NCBI GenBank assembly: GCA_021163585.1
Contig: JAGGTW010000096.1
Coordinates: forward strand, 1 to 6,895
Origin: Desulfurococcales archaeon
GTDB taxonomy: Archaea; Thermoproteota; Thermoprotei_A; Sulfolobales; NBVN01
Direction: 5' to 3'
Length of the DNA stretch: 6,895 nucleotides
Shown: positions 1-6,338 of the stretch, piece by piece
Layout of the letters: each line of letters begins with the position of its first letter
Numbering within the stretch: position 1 is the first letter of the stretch
Notes under the pieces: generated by a model
The model's database searches: none
Told to the model about the DNA's origin: nothing
Seen by the model: the letters and a program-made list of their open reading frames with translations, nothing else
Made by a program: the position numbers and the translations under genes

Positions 1-3000
1 GGCCTCCTCTAGAACCGGGAAGTTGTCCAGTCTTTCAGCTATCCTCAGTAGGGTCTCGGAGTTCACCTGCCTCCTGCTGATACTGGTCTCCACACCCTTG
101 TACCTCCTGAGTATTGCAAATGCTCTCTCAGCACAGTGCCTGAACCTCCTCTTAAGTATCTCGCTTCTGCGGAGAGCTTGCCTCAGGATCAGTCTCAAAT
201 TACTGCTTCTGACCATGCTTAACAGCTTGGAAATAACTTCGTGGCTGACCCCAATGCTTGAGGGTAGGGTGAGCATGAAGCCGTTGTCAGTTACTGTAAC
301 TCTGACAGTGTATGAGACTAACTTACCCAGCACGTACGCGTAAGCTCTTGAGAGCGCGTCATTAGCTCTCCTCCCAAGCAATGTGTGGAATATTATGTTT
401 GTTGTACGTGAATCGGGGTCTCTCCAAATCTCAACCAAGATCAGCCTGTCTGAGGGGATTAGTCCCCCTGTGTACTCAGCCTGCTCCTTTATGTACTCGA
501 CGACGTACTTAGCTGCATGTGGCTCTAGCCCGTACTCCTTAACCAGGAACTTAATTGCTTTCCTAATACCTGCACTCACGATCAGTTCATGTACTTTCCT
601 CCTGAACTTCCCTACTTCTAAGGCAGAGTCGAAGGATAGGGGTAGCATTTCAGAAAACCAGCTGGGTACTGTCGGGCGCTGGTGCTCTACCCGCCTGACG
701 AAAACTCTGTATCCGTCAGACTTGATGAACTCGTAGGTTCTGCCACCCAGTACGAAGACGTCCCCCGGCTCTAAGTACTCAACGAAAGCTTCTTCCAGGT
801 CACCCACGTATCTGCTGTTCTCTAAGAACACATGTACCTTAGCTTCGTCAGGTATCGCGCCGGAGTTTAGGAAGTATATCATTCTGGCGGATCTCTTTCT
901 CCCGAAGGTCCCCTCGAGTTCGTCAAACCACAGCTTTGAGTACACATTAACAGACTCTAGGTCTCGGCCGTACCTCCCGGCAAGATATCTTAGGACGTTA
1001 AGAAACTCCTTAAATGACATCTCACTGTAGTTGTAGGACCTCTTCACAACCTTATATGCTTCCTCAACCCTCCATTTCTTCTCCAATGACATACCGACAA
1101 CGTGCTGAGCTAAGATGTCTAGGGGCTTACGGGGTATCCTCACCCTATCTAATTTCCTCTCCATAGCTAACTTACCGAGGACGGAACACTCAACAAGGTC
1201 ATCCCTATCCACAACAATCAGGTACCCCCTGCTCGTATCATATACCTTGTGCCCGGACCGCCCAACCCTCTGTATAAGCCTAGTAACGCTCTTAGGACTA
1301 CTAAGCAGAACTACAGCATCTATGTAACCTATATCAATCCCTAACTCAAGCGACGTTGAGCTATTTTTGGAAATGAAACCATTAACTACGTAATTCCCGC
1401 TCTCTGAATCTATAATGCCGTACGCCTTACCTAATTTTACTTTCTTAATCTCCACAATTTTGTCAAAGAATATGTCACCATTTGCTAGATTAAGGAGTTC
1501 CTCTATCTCGTGAACTAGTTCACTATTACCGCTTTCTTCAGCTAGCTTAAGGTAGTAGTTCAGCAACTTCCTCAAATTGTCCCTGCGAATGTGCCTTTCA
1601 CCTAATTCCACCTTCTCTGGATTATACGCTCGCTTTATTTGTAAGCTGTAGGTACTAATACCTAATTTGGTGCGAATATTTCTTAGTTTCCTACTTAAGT
1701 TAGGTATTACATCTGCATTAGTGTATGCGCGTACAGGACGATTAACCAATGGTAGATCCGTTCTCCAAGTCCTTATTAGATTAAGGAACTTCCTTAGGTA
1801 TTCGCCACCAAGTATGGCTACACTGTAAACTATACCTTTCTTCTCTATTACCCTCCCTCTAAATAACTGCCTACCCCTGAGCCTCTGCTTCCTGATAGAA
1901 GCAACTATCCCGAAGCTTAACAACAGGGTTCGTATACCTTCAGCATAATTCTTATTCGACGTTATTATGACGGCCGAGTAGATCCTGCCGTTCCTGATTT
2001 CTAAGGCTCCGTCTCCATCAAAATAACCCGACAGGAATTCCCTTCTATGCTCTTCTGGTAACTGATACACTATGGCAGGAAATGATCCTTCAGCTGACTT
2101 CTTTCGGCTCGTCCTTATTAAGTTCTTGAACATACCTAACAGCAGGGTACTGTAAATTTCTAGTGAGTAAGTGCTTTCATTCTGCTTCCTAATTCTTGAC
2201 TTAATACCTATTTCTTTTTCGATTGCTTCCGCATACCTTCTTAACATTTTCTTATCGCTTGAGAAGAAAGTTAGTCCACTATTCTTCCATGATCCGTCAG
2301 CAAGCCAAAAGCCGAGAAGCCTAGACATAAATGGAGTGAATTTTCTTACTTTAATATAGTGGCGTCTCTTACTGCTCCTTATTGCTTTTATGCAGTCCTC
2401 ATTGATTTCCAAGTTAAGAATTCTTAATAAACTCCTTAATAATGACAGCCGAATAGGGTAAACACCTCTTAATAGTTTTGGTAGGTAATACTTGCTGTAG
2501 CCATAACTGCTAATTAGGTTCTCAATCTCTTCCTTCTTCCTCCTAACAGTTGCTCTTAAAGTACTCAAGAAGTCCTCACTTAGCTCAAGGTAAGTGTTAT
2601 CAGGTAAGAGGTCTAAAATACTGATGCTCCTCTCTTTAAATCTCACTCTCCTCACTACACCTACGTAGTCACCTACTCGTAAATCCTTAGCCCTAACCCA
2701 CACTAAATTGCCGCCACCATCTATTGTCAGGAATTTGTGATCCTTAGTTACTTTAACTTCAAAACCTAAAGCAGTTCTTAAGGAGAGTCCATCAGCGTCA
2801 TAGTTAATCTCATGTGGTTCCCTATACTTATTAGCTACTACTCTAAAATCTAGTACTCCAAGAATCTCCTCACCTCCCTTCAAGCTAGCTACTTTCTTAA
2901 TTCCCTCATTAGTATAGATCGATGTATCAGGTGAAACGCAAACAACAGCCCTTAGCTTACCTTCTTTTAACTTATTTTCAACCTCTAGTCTTACGTTGCG

Positions 3001-3984
3001 GCTTAGGGAGCTGTGGTGGGCTTCTATCTGGTCTGCATCTACTATGCCGTTCTTTTCGAATATTTTCTTTAATTTATAAACTACTCTCTCTGTGGCGCTT
3101 CTGGTGTTTGTGAATACTAGTGTTGTTCTGTGTTTTTTGACTATTTTCTCTAGGGTTTTATAGATTGCGTTATTGAGCACGTCTGCCGGAGCTCTTATTA
3201 TGTCTACTTTAGGTGCTATTACCTTGACCTCCATAGGCTTAAAGAATCTAGCGTCGATTATGACGCAGTCTCTCGGTGTTCCATCACCCTTAAAGCCTAC
3301 GAGAAATCTTCCGACTTCATCTAGGGGGGCTATGGTAGCACTTAATCCTATTCTCTGTAGTTCTCTCTCAGTTAATTCTTCTAATCTTTCGAGACTTAAG
3401 CTTAGGTGCGCACCTCTCTTACTGTTAGCTAGTTCATGTATTTCGTCGACTATAACCCACCTGACCGTCCTTAACCTCTCCCTAAACTTAGGTGCTGTAA
3501 GGGCTATGGAGAGGGACTCAGGAGTGGTTATTAGTATGTGTGGCGGGTTTCTAACCATTTTCTGCTTTTCATAGGACGATGTGTCACTGGTCCTCACAGC
3601 CACTTTAATCTCTGGCAGTTCGATACCTAACTCTTCAGCCACCTCCCTAATGCCTTTTATTGGCTCAATAAGGTTCTTCCTCATGTCATTATTTAATGCT
3701 CTCAATGGCGAGACGTAGACTACGTAAATAGCCTCATCAAGTTCCCCGCTCTCGTACATTCCGTATAACTCATCTATAATAGCCAAAAACGCTGCTAATG
3801 TCTTTCCACTACCCGTAGGACTTGAAATAAGTACGTTATGCCCTTTTTTAATCTGAGGTATCGCCATAGCTTGGGCAGGAGTGAAGCTTCTATACCTCCG
3901 CCTAAACCAGTGTAGACTATACTTCCTAAGATACCTCGCTGCTTCATCCTCCCTCACTAGCTCGGTAATGACCTTCACTCCCAC
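1..3984 (-). CDS. lhr: Lhr-family superfamily 2 ATP-dependent helicase, intein-containing, C-terminus cut by window edge
   Basis: The frame is open without a stop from 3984 to base 1. Lhr proteins are ATP-driven 3'-to-5' translocases on DNA or RNA:DNA hybrids, linked to archaeal repair and replication. Numbering from GTG at 3984, I see the Q-motif (FTPAQ, 34-38), Walker A (SPTGSGKT, 55-62), Ia (SPLRAL, 92-97), Ib (TTPESL, 153-158), DEIH (180-183), SAT (215-217), motif IV (FTNTRSATE, from 291), motif V (SSTSLELGIDIG, 875-886) and motif VI (QRVGRSGH, 905-912). An Lhr-like winged-helix stretch follows (PLDILAQ, 954-960). An intein fills 349-874, so about 802 host residues are present; Lhr proteins usually have about 900 or more, so the C-terminal end is missing. 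Start choice: an in-frame TAG at 3994-3996 limits it to GTG 3984 or GTG 3978. The TATA-like box at 3996-4006 slightly favours a leaderless start at 3978. Family assignment is firm; the Lhr subgroup is not resolved. Confidence 0.95.
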   Translation of the reverse strand, partial: MGVKVITELVREDEAARYLRKYSLHWFRRRYRSFTPAQAMAIPQIKKGHNVLISSPTGSGKTLAAFLAIIDELYGMYESGELDEAIYVVYVSPLRALNNDMRKNLIEPIKGIREVAEELGIELPEIKVAVRTSDTSSYEKQKMVRNPPHILITTPESLSIALTAPKFRERLRTVRWVIVDEIHELANSKRGAHLSLSLERLEELTERELQRIGLSATIAPLDEVGRFLVGFKGDGTPRDCVIIDARFFKPMEVKVIAPKVDIIRAPADVLNNAIYKTLEKIVKKHRTTLVFTNTRSATERVVYKLKKIFEKNGIVDADQIEAHHSSLSRNVRLEVENKLKEGKLRAVVCVSPDTSIYTNEGIKKVASLKGGEEILGVLDFRVVANKYREPHEINYDADGLSLRTALGFEVKVTKDHKFLTIDGGGNLVWVRAKDLRVGDYVGVVRRVRFKERSISILDLLPDNTYLELSEDFLSTLRATVRRKKEEIENLISSYGYSKYYLPKLLRGVYPIRLSLLRSLLRILNLEINEDCIKAIRSSKRRHYIKVRKFTPFMSRLLGFWLADGSWKNSGLTFFSSDKKMLRRYAEAIEKEIGIKSRIRKQNESTYSLEIYSTLLLGMFKNLIRTSRKKSAEGSFPAIVYQLPEEHRREFLSGYFDGDGALEIRNGRIYSAVIITSNKNYAEGIRTLLLSFGIVASIRKQRLRGRQLFRGRVIEKKGIVYSVAILGGEYLRKFLNLIRTWRTDLPLVNRPVRAYTNADVIPNLSRKLRNIRTKLGISTYSLQIKRAYNPEKVELGERHIRRDNLRKLLNYYLKLAEESGNSELVHEIEELLNLANGDIFFDKIVEIKKVKLGKAYGIIDSESGNYVVNGFISKNSSTSLELGIDIGYIDAVVLLSSPKSVTRLIQRVGRSGHKVYDTSRGYLIVVDRDDLVECSVLGKLAMERKLDRVRIPRKPLDILAQHVVGMSLEKKWRVEEAYKVVKRSYNYSEMSFKEFLNVLRYLAGRYGRDLESVNVYSKLWFDELEGTFGRKRSARMIYFLNSGAIPDEAKVHVFLENSRYVGDLEEAFVEYLEPGDVFVLGGRTYEFIKSDGYRVFVRRVEHQRPTVPSWFSEMLPLSFDSALEVGKFRRKVHELIVSAGIRKAIKFLVKEYGLEPHAAKYVVEYIKEQAEYTGGLIPSDRLILVEIWRDPDSRTTNIIFHTLLGRRANDALSRAYAYVLGKLVSYTVRVTVTDNGFMLTLPSSIGVSHEVISKLLSMVRSSNLRLILRQALRRSEILKRRFRHCAERAFAILRRYKGVETSISRRQVNSETLLRIAERLDNFPVLEEA
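1363..2940 (-). other. Intein with LAGLIDADG homing endonuclease inside the Lhr helicase, immediately before motif V
   Basis: This 526-residue in-frame insertion should excise itself from the helicase precursor. It begins with Cys1 (CVSPDTSIYT, block A) and ends NGFISKN before a Ser (block G, +1 nucleophile). Block B is TKDH at intein residues 65-68. The endonuclease motifs are LLGFWLADG (208-216, block C) and LSGYFDGDG (303-311, block E); the second acidic residue of each (Asp215, Asp310) is kept, so DNA cleavage may be possible. The strand before block F reads GDIFFDKIVEIKK (488-500). Removing the insertion joins RAVV to SSTSLELGIDIG, which lines up without a gap with the usual Lhr motif V (form VVATSSLELGID), so the boundaries are well supported. 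Oddities: the penultimate residue is Lys instead of His, and the block F Asp and His positions appear to be Gly. A sampled line (2401-2460) is 30% GC against 47% for 601-660 in the host part. Confidence 0.93.
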
Positions 3985-3995
3985 TCCCGATCGCT

Positions 3996-4006
3996 AACTT
4001 ATACTT
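3996..4006 (-). promoter_or_regulatory. TATA-like box of the lhr helicase gene
   Basis: Read on the minus strand this is AAGTATAAGTT, an archaeal TATA-like element. Its centre (about 4001) lies 17 bases before GTG 3984 and 23 bases before GTG 3978. This fits a leaderless or nearly leaderless transcript, more easily with the second GTG. No strong Shine-Dalgarno sequence precedes either codon. Assigned from pattern and spacing only. Confidence 0.5.
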
Positions 4007-4026
4007 ACTCCAGAGGTTAAGGAACT

Positions 4027-4082
4027 ACCTAATAATATGTTGATTAAGAAATTAATAGTCAGATCCGCAGGCACCTAATAAT
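4027..4082. repeat. Two direct copies of ACCTAATAAT in the divergent intergenic region
   Basis: ACCTAATAAT occurs at 4027-4036 and again at 4073-4082, start to start 46 bases, and both are followed within two bases by GT. They lie between the helicase TATA-like box and the palindromic TATA-like box at 4132, so they could be protein-binding sites. In such AT-rich DNA a chance repeat is also plausible. The rest of 3985-4302 holds only the promoter-like boxes listed and no gene that I can support. Confidence 0.3.
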
Positions 4083-4131
4083 GTATTACCTGAATTATGA
4101 AGTACCCTACCAAAATATTATGAAGGTATTA

Positions 4132-4141
4132 CTTATATAAG
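4132..4141 (+). promoter_or_regulatory. Palindromic TATA-like box upstream of trkH
   Basis: CTTATATAAG is a perfect 10-base palindrome and a strong archaeal TATA-like sequence. Transcription would begin near 4162, leaving a leader of about 140 bases before ATG 4303. A second, weaker candidate, TTTTTTAAG at 4236-4244, would place the start near 4265-4268 and give a leader of under 40 bases. Which one is used cannot be told from sequence. Confidence 0.45.
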
Positions 4142-4302
4142 ACTTCAATTACTCCTTCCTGCCCCACATCCCTGCAGCACAGGTACAGGGTATAGTCAGT
4201 TCTTATGAAGGAGCATTGAAGCCTGTTTTATTACATTTTTTAAGCACCAGTAAATGCTTAATTGAGTATAGCTGTGGCAAAATAGTTAGGAAGGCAGTGA
4301 AC

Positions 4303-5781
4303 ATGACTTTGGATAGTGAGTTAATGTATATACGAAGCTTATCGGTGATTGCGGGTGTAGTACTCCGAGTTACTAGCATAGTAGGTGCTATCCTCTTCAT
4401 ACCCGTCTTTGTCGGCTTAATTTATGGTGAGGTACGTGAAGCAGAGGTGTTCTTTTATGTAGGATTAATTACACTTGCCTTATCACTACCCCTCAGCTAC
4501 TTCTTCCGTCCGCCACGGTCAATTACGGTTGCTGAAGCACTGGTGATCTCGGGTATAAGTTGGGTTGTTGTAGCTTTTATTGGTGGAGTTCCGTACGTCT
4601 ACACAATAGATATGAGTTGGGTCGACGCCTTCTTCGAGAGCATGTCCGGATTCACCACAACCGGGATGACCTTAATTAAGGTAATTGAGGTCATACCTAA
4701 GTCAGTCTTGTTTTGGAGGGCCCTTACGCAGTGGTTGGGTGGTGCAGGAATAGTCATGCTTTTCCTCATATTCATAACAATACCTAGCGGGGGCGGGATA
4801 AGTCTGTGGAGGCTGTACGTAGCTGAGGCCCGCGACATCAGGATCAAGCCATCTACTTGGGAGACTGTTAAGTCAATATGGATTATATATCTCGGCCTAA
4901 CCGTAGCATGCATCTTAACACTGAAGTTCCTCGGTGTAGGCTGGTTCGACTCAGTAACGCATGCCTTCACCGCACTGGCAACAGGTGGCTTCTCAACTAA
5001 GACAGCGAGTATTGCAGCATTTAACAACCCTGCTGTCGAAATGGCTCTCGCATTCTACTCATTTGCTGGTGGAATCAACTTCCTAGCACACTACATATTC
5101 TTTGTCCGCGGACCTAAAGCCTTCTTCAAGTACTATGAGGTCAAGGCTGCCATACTCATAGTTCTTGCATCTACAACTCTAATATCACTTGATGTAATGG
5201 GGCGCATGGGTATGAACATTGTCGATGCTTTAAGATATGCTGTCTTCCAGTCGGTCTCAATAATGACGACCACAGGGTACACAACAATAAATATAAACAC
5301 ACTGCCTCCACTATCTAAGTTCATTCTCTTAACCCTCATGTTCATCGGGGGGAACCTATGCTCTACTGGGGGCGCGATCAAGGTGGGTAGGATAGTTGCT
5401 TCTGTAAAAATAACGGTTAATCAGCTTCAGCAGCCGTTCCTCCCATCCGGGACCATCAAGCCCGTAAAAATAGGGAGTCAGATCCTGAAGGAGGACGACA
5501 TCCTCAGGTTATTTATGTTTATTACGACATACCTCATCGGCATAGTCATTGGTACCCTCGTGCTCACGGGCTTCGGTTACGACCCCTTCCAATCACTATC
5601 AGCCGTAGCCTCAGCCCAAGGAAATGTCGGGCCTTGCTACCTCGACTTGTTTAAATTAAATAACATCTGCAGAGTTCTGCTAGCACTCCACATGTGGTTG
5701 GGGAGGCTTGAGTTAATACCTGCTATAACGCTACTGATACCTACATCCTGGAGGGTAGTGCTGAGGAAGAGAGCTGACTAA
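4303..5781 (+). CDS. trkH: TrkH/KtrB-family potassium uptake translocation subunit
   Basis: This encodes a 492-residue, very hydrophobic membrane protein of the TrkH/KtrB/HKT superfamily, which moves potassium through a pore made of four repeated half-units. All four pore loops are visible, numbered from ATG 4303: SGFTTTGMT (115-123), ALATGGFST (224-232), MTTTGYTT (321-328) and AQGNVGPC (438-445). Each keeps its filter glycine. Other family signatures are WLGGAGIV after loop 1, a GGN...STGGAIK segment resembling the TrkH gating loop (STAGGIK), and HMWLGRLELIP near the C-terminus. Length is normal for the family. The frame extends upstream to TTG 4216, adding 29 residues that do not look like family sequence. 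I chose ATG 4303 because the membrane part begins soon after it and AGGCAGTGA, loosely Shine-Dalgarno-like, precedes it; ATG 4324 is also possible. The usual nucleotide-binding partner (TrkA/KtrA) is not in the window. Confidence 0.95.
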   Translation: MTLDSELMYIRSLSVIAGVVLRVTSIVGAILFIPVFVGLIYGEVREAEVFFYVGLITLALSLPLSYFFRPPRSITVAEALVISGISWVVVAFIGGVPYVYTIDMSWVDAFFESMSGFTTTGMTLIKVIEVIPKSVLFWRALTQWLGGAGIVMLFLIFITIPSGGGISLWRLYVAEARDIRIKPSTWETVKSIWIIYLGLTVACILTLKFLGVGWFDSVTHAFTALATGGFSTKTASIAAFNNPAVEMALAFYSFAGGINFLAHYIFFVRGPKAFFKYYEVKAAILIVLASTTLISLDVMGRMGMNIVDALRYAVFQSVSIMTTTGYTTININTLPPLSKFILLTLMFIGGNLCSTGGAIKVGRIVASVKITVNQLQQPFLPSGTIKPVKIGSQILKEDDILRLFMFITTYLIGIVIGTLVLTGFGYDPFQSLSAVASAQGNVGPCYLDLFKLNNICRVLLALHMWLGRLELIPAITLLIPTSWRVVLRKRAD

Positions 5782-5802
5782 TCATCCCGCCTCTACCCCC
5801 AT

Positions 5803-5814
5803 TACTTTATTATT
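5803..5814 (+). promoter_or_regulatory. TATA-like box of the small unknown gene
   Basis: ACTTTATTATTC lies just after the trkH stop codon. Its centre (about 5809) is some 29 bases before ATG 5838, which fits a nearly leaderless transcript starting at that ATG. This suggests the small gene can be transcribed separately from trkH. Pattern and spacing only. Confidence 0.4.
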
Positions 5815-5837
5815 CATTGCAGAGCTATTTTAGCGGG

Positions 5838-6215
5838 ATGCCGCAGGATATGAGGGGCTGCCTAAATGCGTTAAAGACGCTGGCTCGTGCATTAGCGCTC
5901 TACTTAAGAAGTAGTGGACAGAAGACTCTATCTATATCCTCACTGACGGGGCAGGAGAGTATTAAGATCGCTTTTAGGGCCTTAGCTAGGTTTCATGACT
6001 CAAGTTTTGGTTATCCATTATTTTCCGAAGCAATGGTGACCCTGCTACTTGAGGGTACTTCATGGCTAGAGAAGATCAATTGGAGGGTCATTCTCACGGG
6101 TGACGAAGCGTACTTAGTGGTTCCACTGGACTTTGTTAAGGAATTCCTTAATGCTGAGGAGGAGGTGATCCTTAAGTACATGCTTAACTCTGGCGCCTGC
6201 AGGGAGAAAATGTGA
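5838..6215 (+). CDS. Small protein of unknown function (125 residues)
   Basis: I do not recognise this protein. From ATG 5838 it has 125 residues, appears soluble, and has no signal peptide or membrane segment. The first third looks helical and rich in Leu, Ala and Arg (LKTLARALALYLR). The middle contains SLTGQESIKIAFRALARF, another probable helix, and the C-terminal part mixes a strand-like stretch (WRVILTGDEAYLVVPL) with a charged helix. It lacks the GxGxxG nucleotide-binding signature of TrkA/KtrA, so nothing supports a role as the channel's regulatory partner despite lying 56 bases downstream. Start choice: ATG 5838 fits the TATA-like box at 5803-5814. TTG 5817, which would add seven residues, and ATG 5850 are alternatives. 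Coding is supported by an open frame of reasonable length, protein-like composition and a promoter-like box, not by homology. Confidence 0.65.
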   Translation: MPQDMRGCLNALKTLARALALYLRSSGQKTLSISSLTGQESIKIAFRALARFHDSSFGYPLFSEAMVTLLLEGTSWLEKINWRVILTGDEAYLVVPLDFVKEFLNAEEEVILKYMLNSGACREKM

Positions 6216-6245
6216 GTGTGGTCTTAATCCATTGAAGGAGGAGGT

Positions 6246-6255
6246 AAAATTTATT
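6246..6255 (+). promoter_or_regulatory. TATA-like box of the box C/D sRNA
   Basis: AAATTTATTG, preceded by the purine-rich GGAGGAGGT, lies with its centre about 26 bases before position 6277, just upstream of the sRNA C box. This is the usual distance between an archaeal TATA box and the transcription start, so the guide RNA probably has its own promoter. Pattern and spacing only. Confidence 0.5.
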
Positions 6256-6277
6256 GTTTTGAAGTAGATACTTAATT

Positions 6278-6336
6278 GCTGATGAGAGTCATGCCCTCTG
6301 AGTTAATTCGTGATGAGCATTAGGGTAGCTGACCGC
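6278..6336 (+). ncRNA. Dual-guide box C/D sRNA (2'-O-methylation guide)
   Basis: The elements fall in textbook order and spacing: box C TGATGA (6280-6285), a 12-base guide GAGTCATGCCCT (6286-6297), box D' CTGA (6298-6301), a 9-base spacer, box C' TGATGA preceded by G (6310-6316), a second 12-base guide GCATTAGGGTAG (6317-6328), and box D CTGA (6329-6332). Such RNAs assemble with L7Ae, Nop5 and fibrillarin and direct 2'-O-methylation of rRNA or tRNA at the target base paired with the fifth guide base upstream of D or D'. Both guides are exactly 12 bases, as is typical in archaea. Weak points are a C instead of a purine just before box C and little terminal-stem pairing. The ends are approximate. 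It sits between the stop of the small gene and the convergent stop of the phosphodiesterase-like gene at 6339. Confidence 0.88.
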
Positions 6337-6338
6337 TC

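Noticed and set aside
1363..2940. Reading the insertion as a separate gene, a frameshift or a helicase accessory domain
   Set aside because: The frame is continuous on both sides, intein blocks A, B, C, E and G are all present at the proper places, and removing it restores motif V without a gap.
23..3574. Several plus-strand open frames opposite the helicase (for example 23-343, 383-736, 3173-3574)
   Set aside because: They lie antisense to a continuous minus-strand frame carrying every helicase and intein motif, and their translations show no protein-like features.
4170..4192. Possible hairpin CCCTG...CAGGG ahead of trkH
   Set aside because: It has only five pairs with a loop of about eleven bases, no T-run and no known riboswitch features.
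4203..5381. Minus-strand open frames within the trkH region (4203-4400, 4599-5027, 5133-5381)
   Set aside because: They are shadows of the channel gene, whose plus-strand frame has all four filter loops.
6235..6245. Strong Shine-Dalgarno-like AAGGAGGAGGT
   Set aside because: No start codon at a useful distance opens more than a couple of codons (TTG 6253 stops at once). It more likely lies just upstream of the sRNA's TATA-like box.
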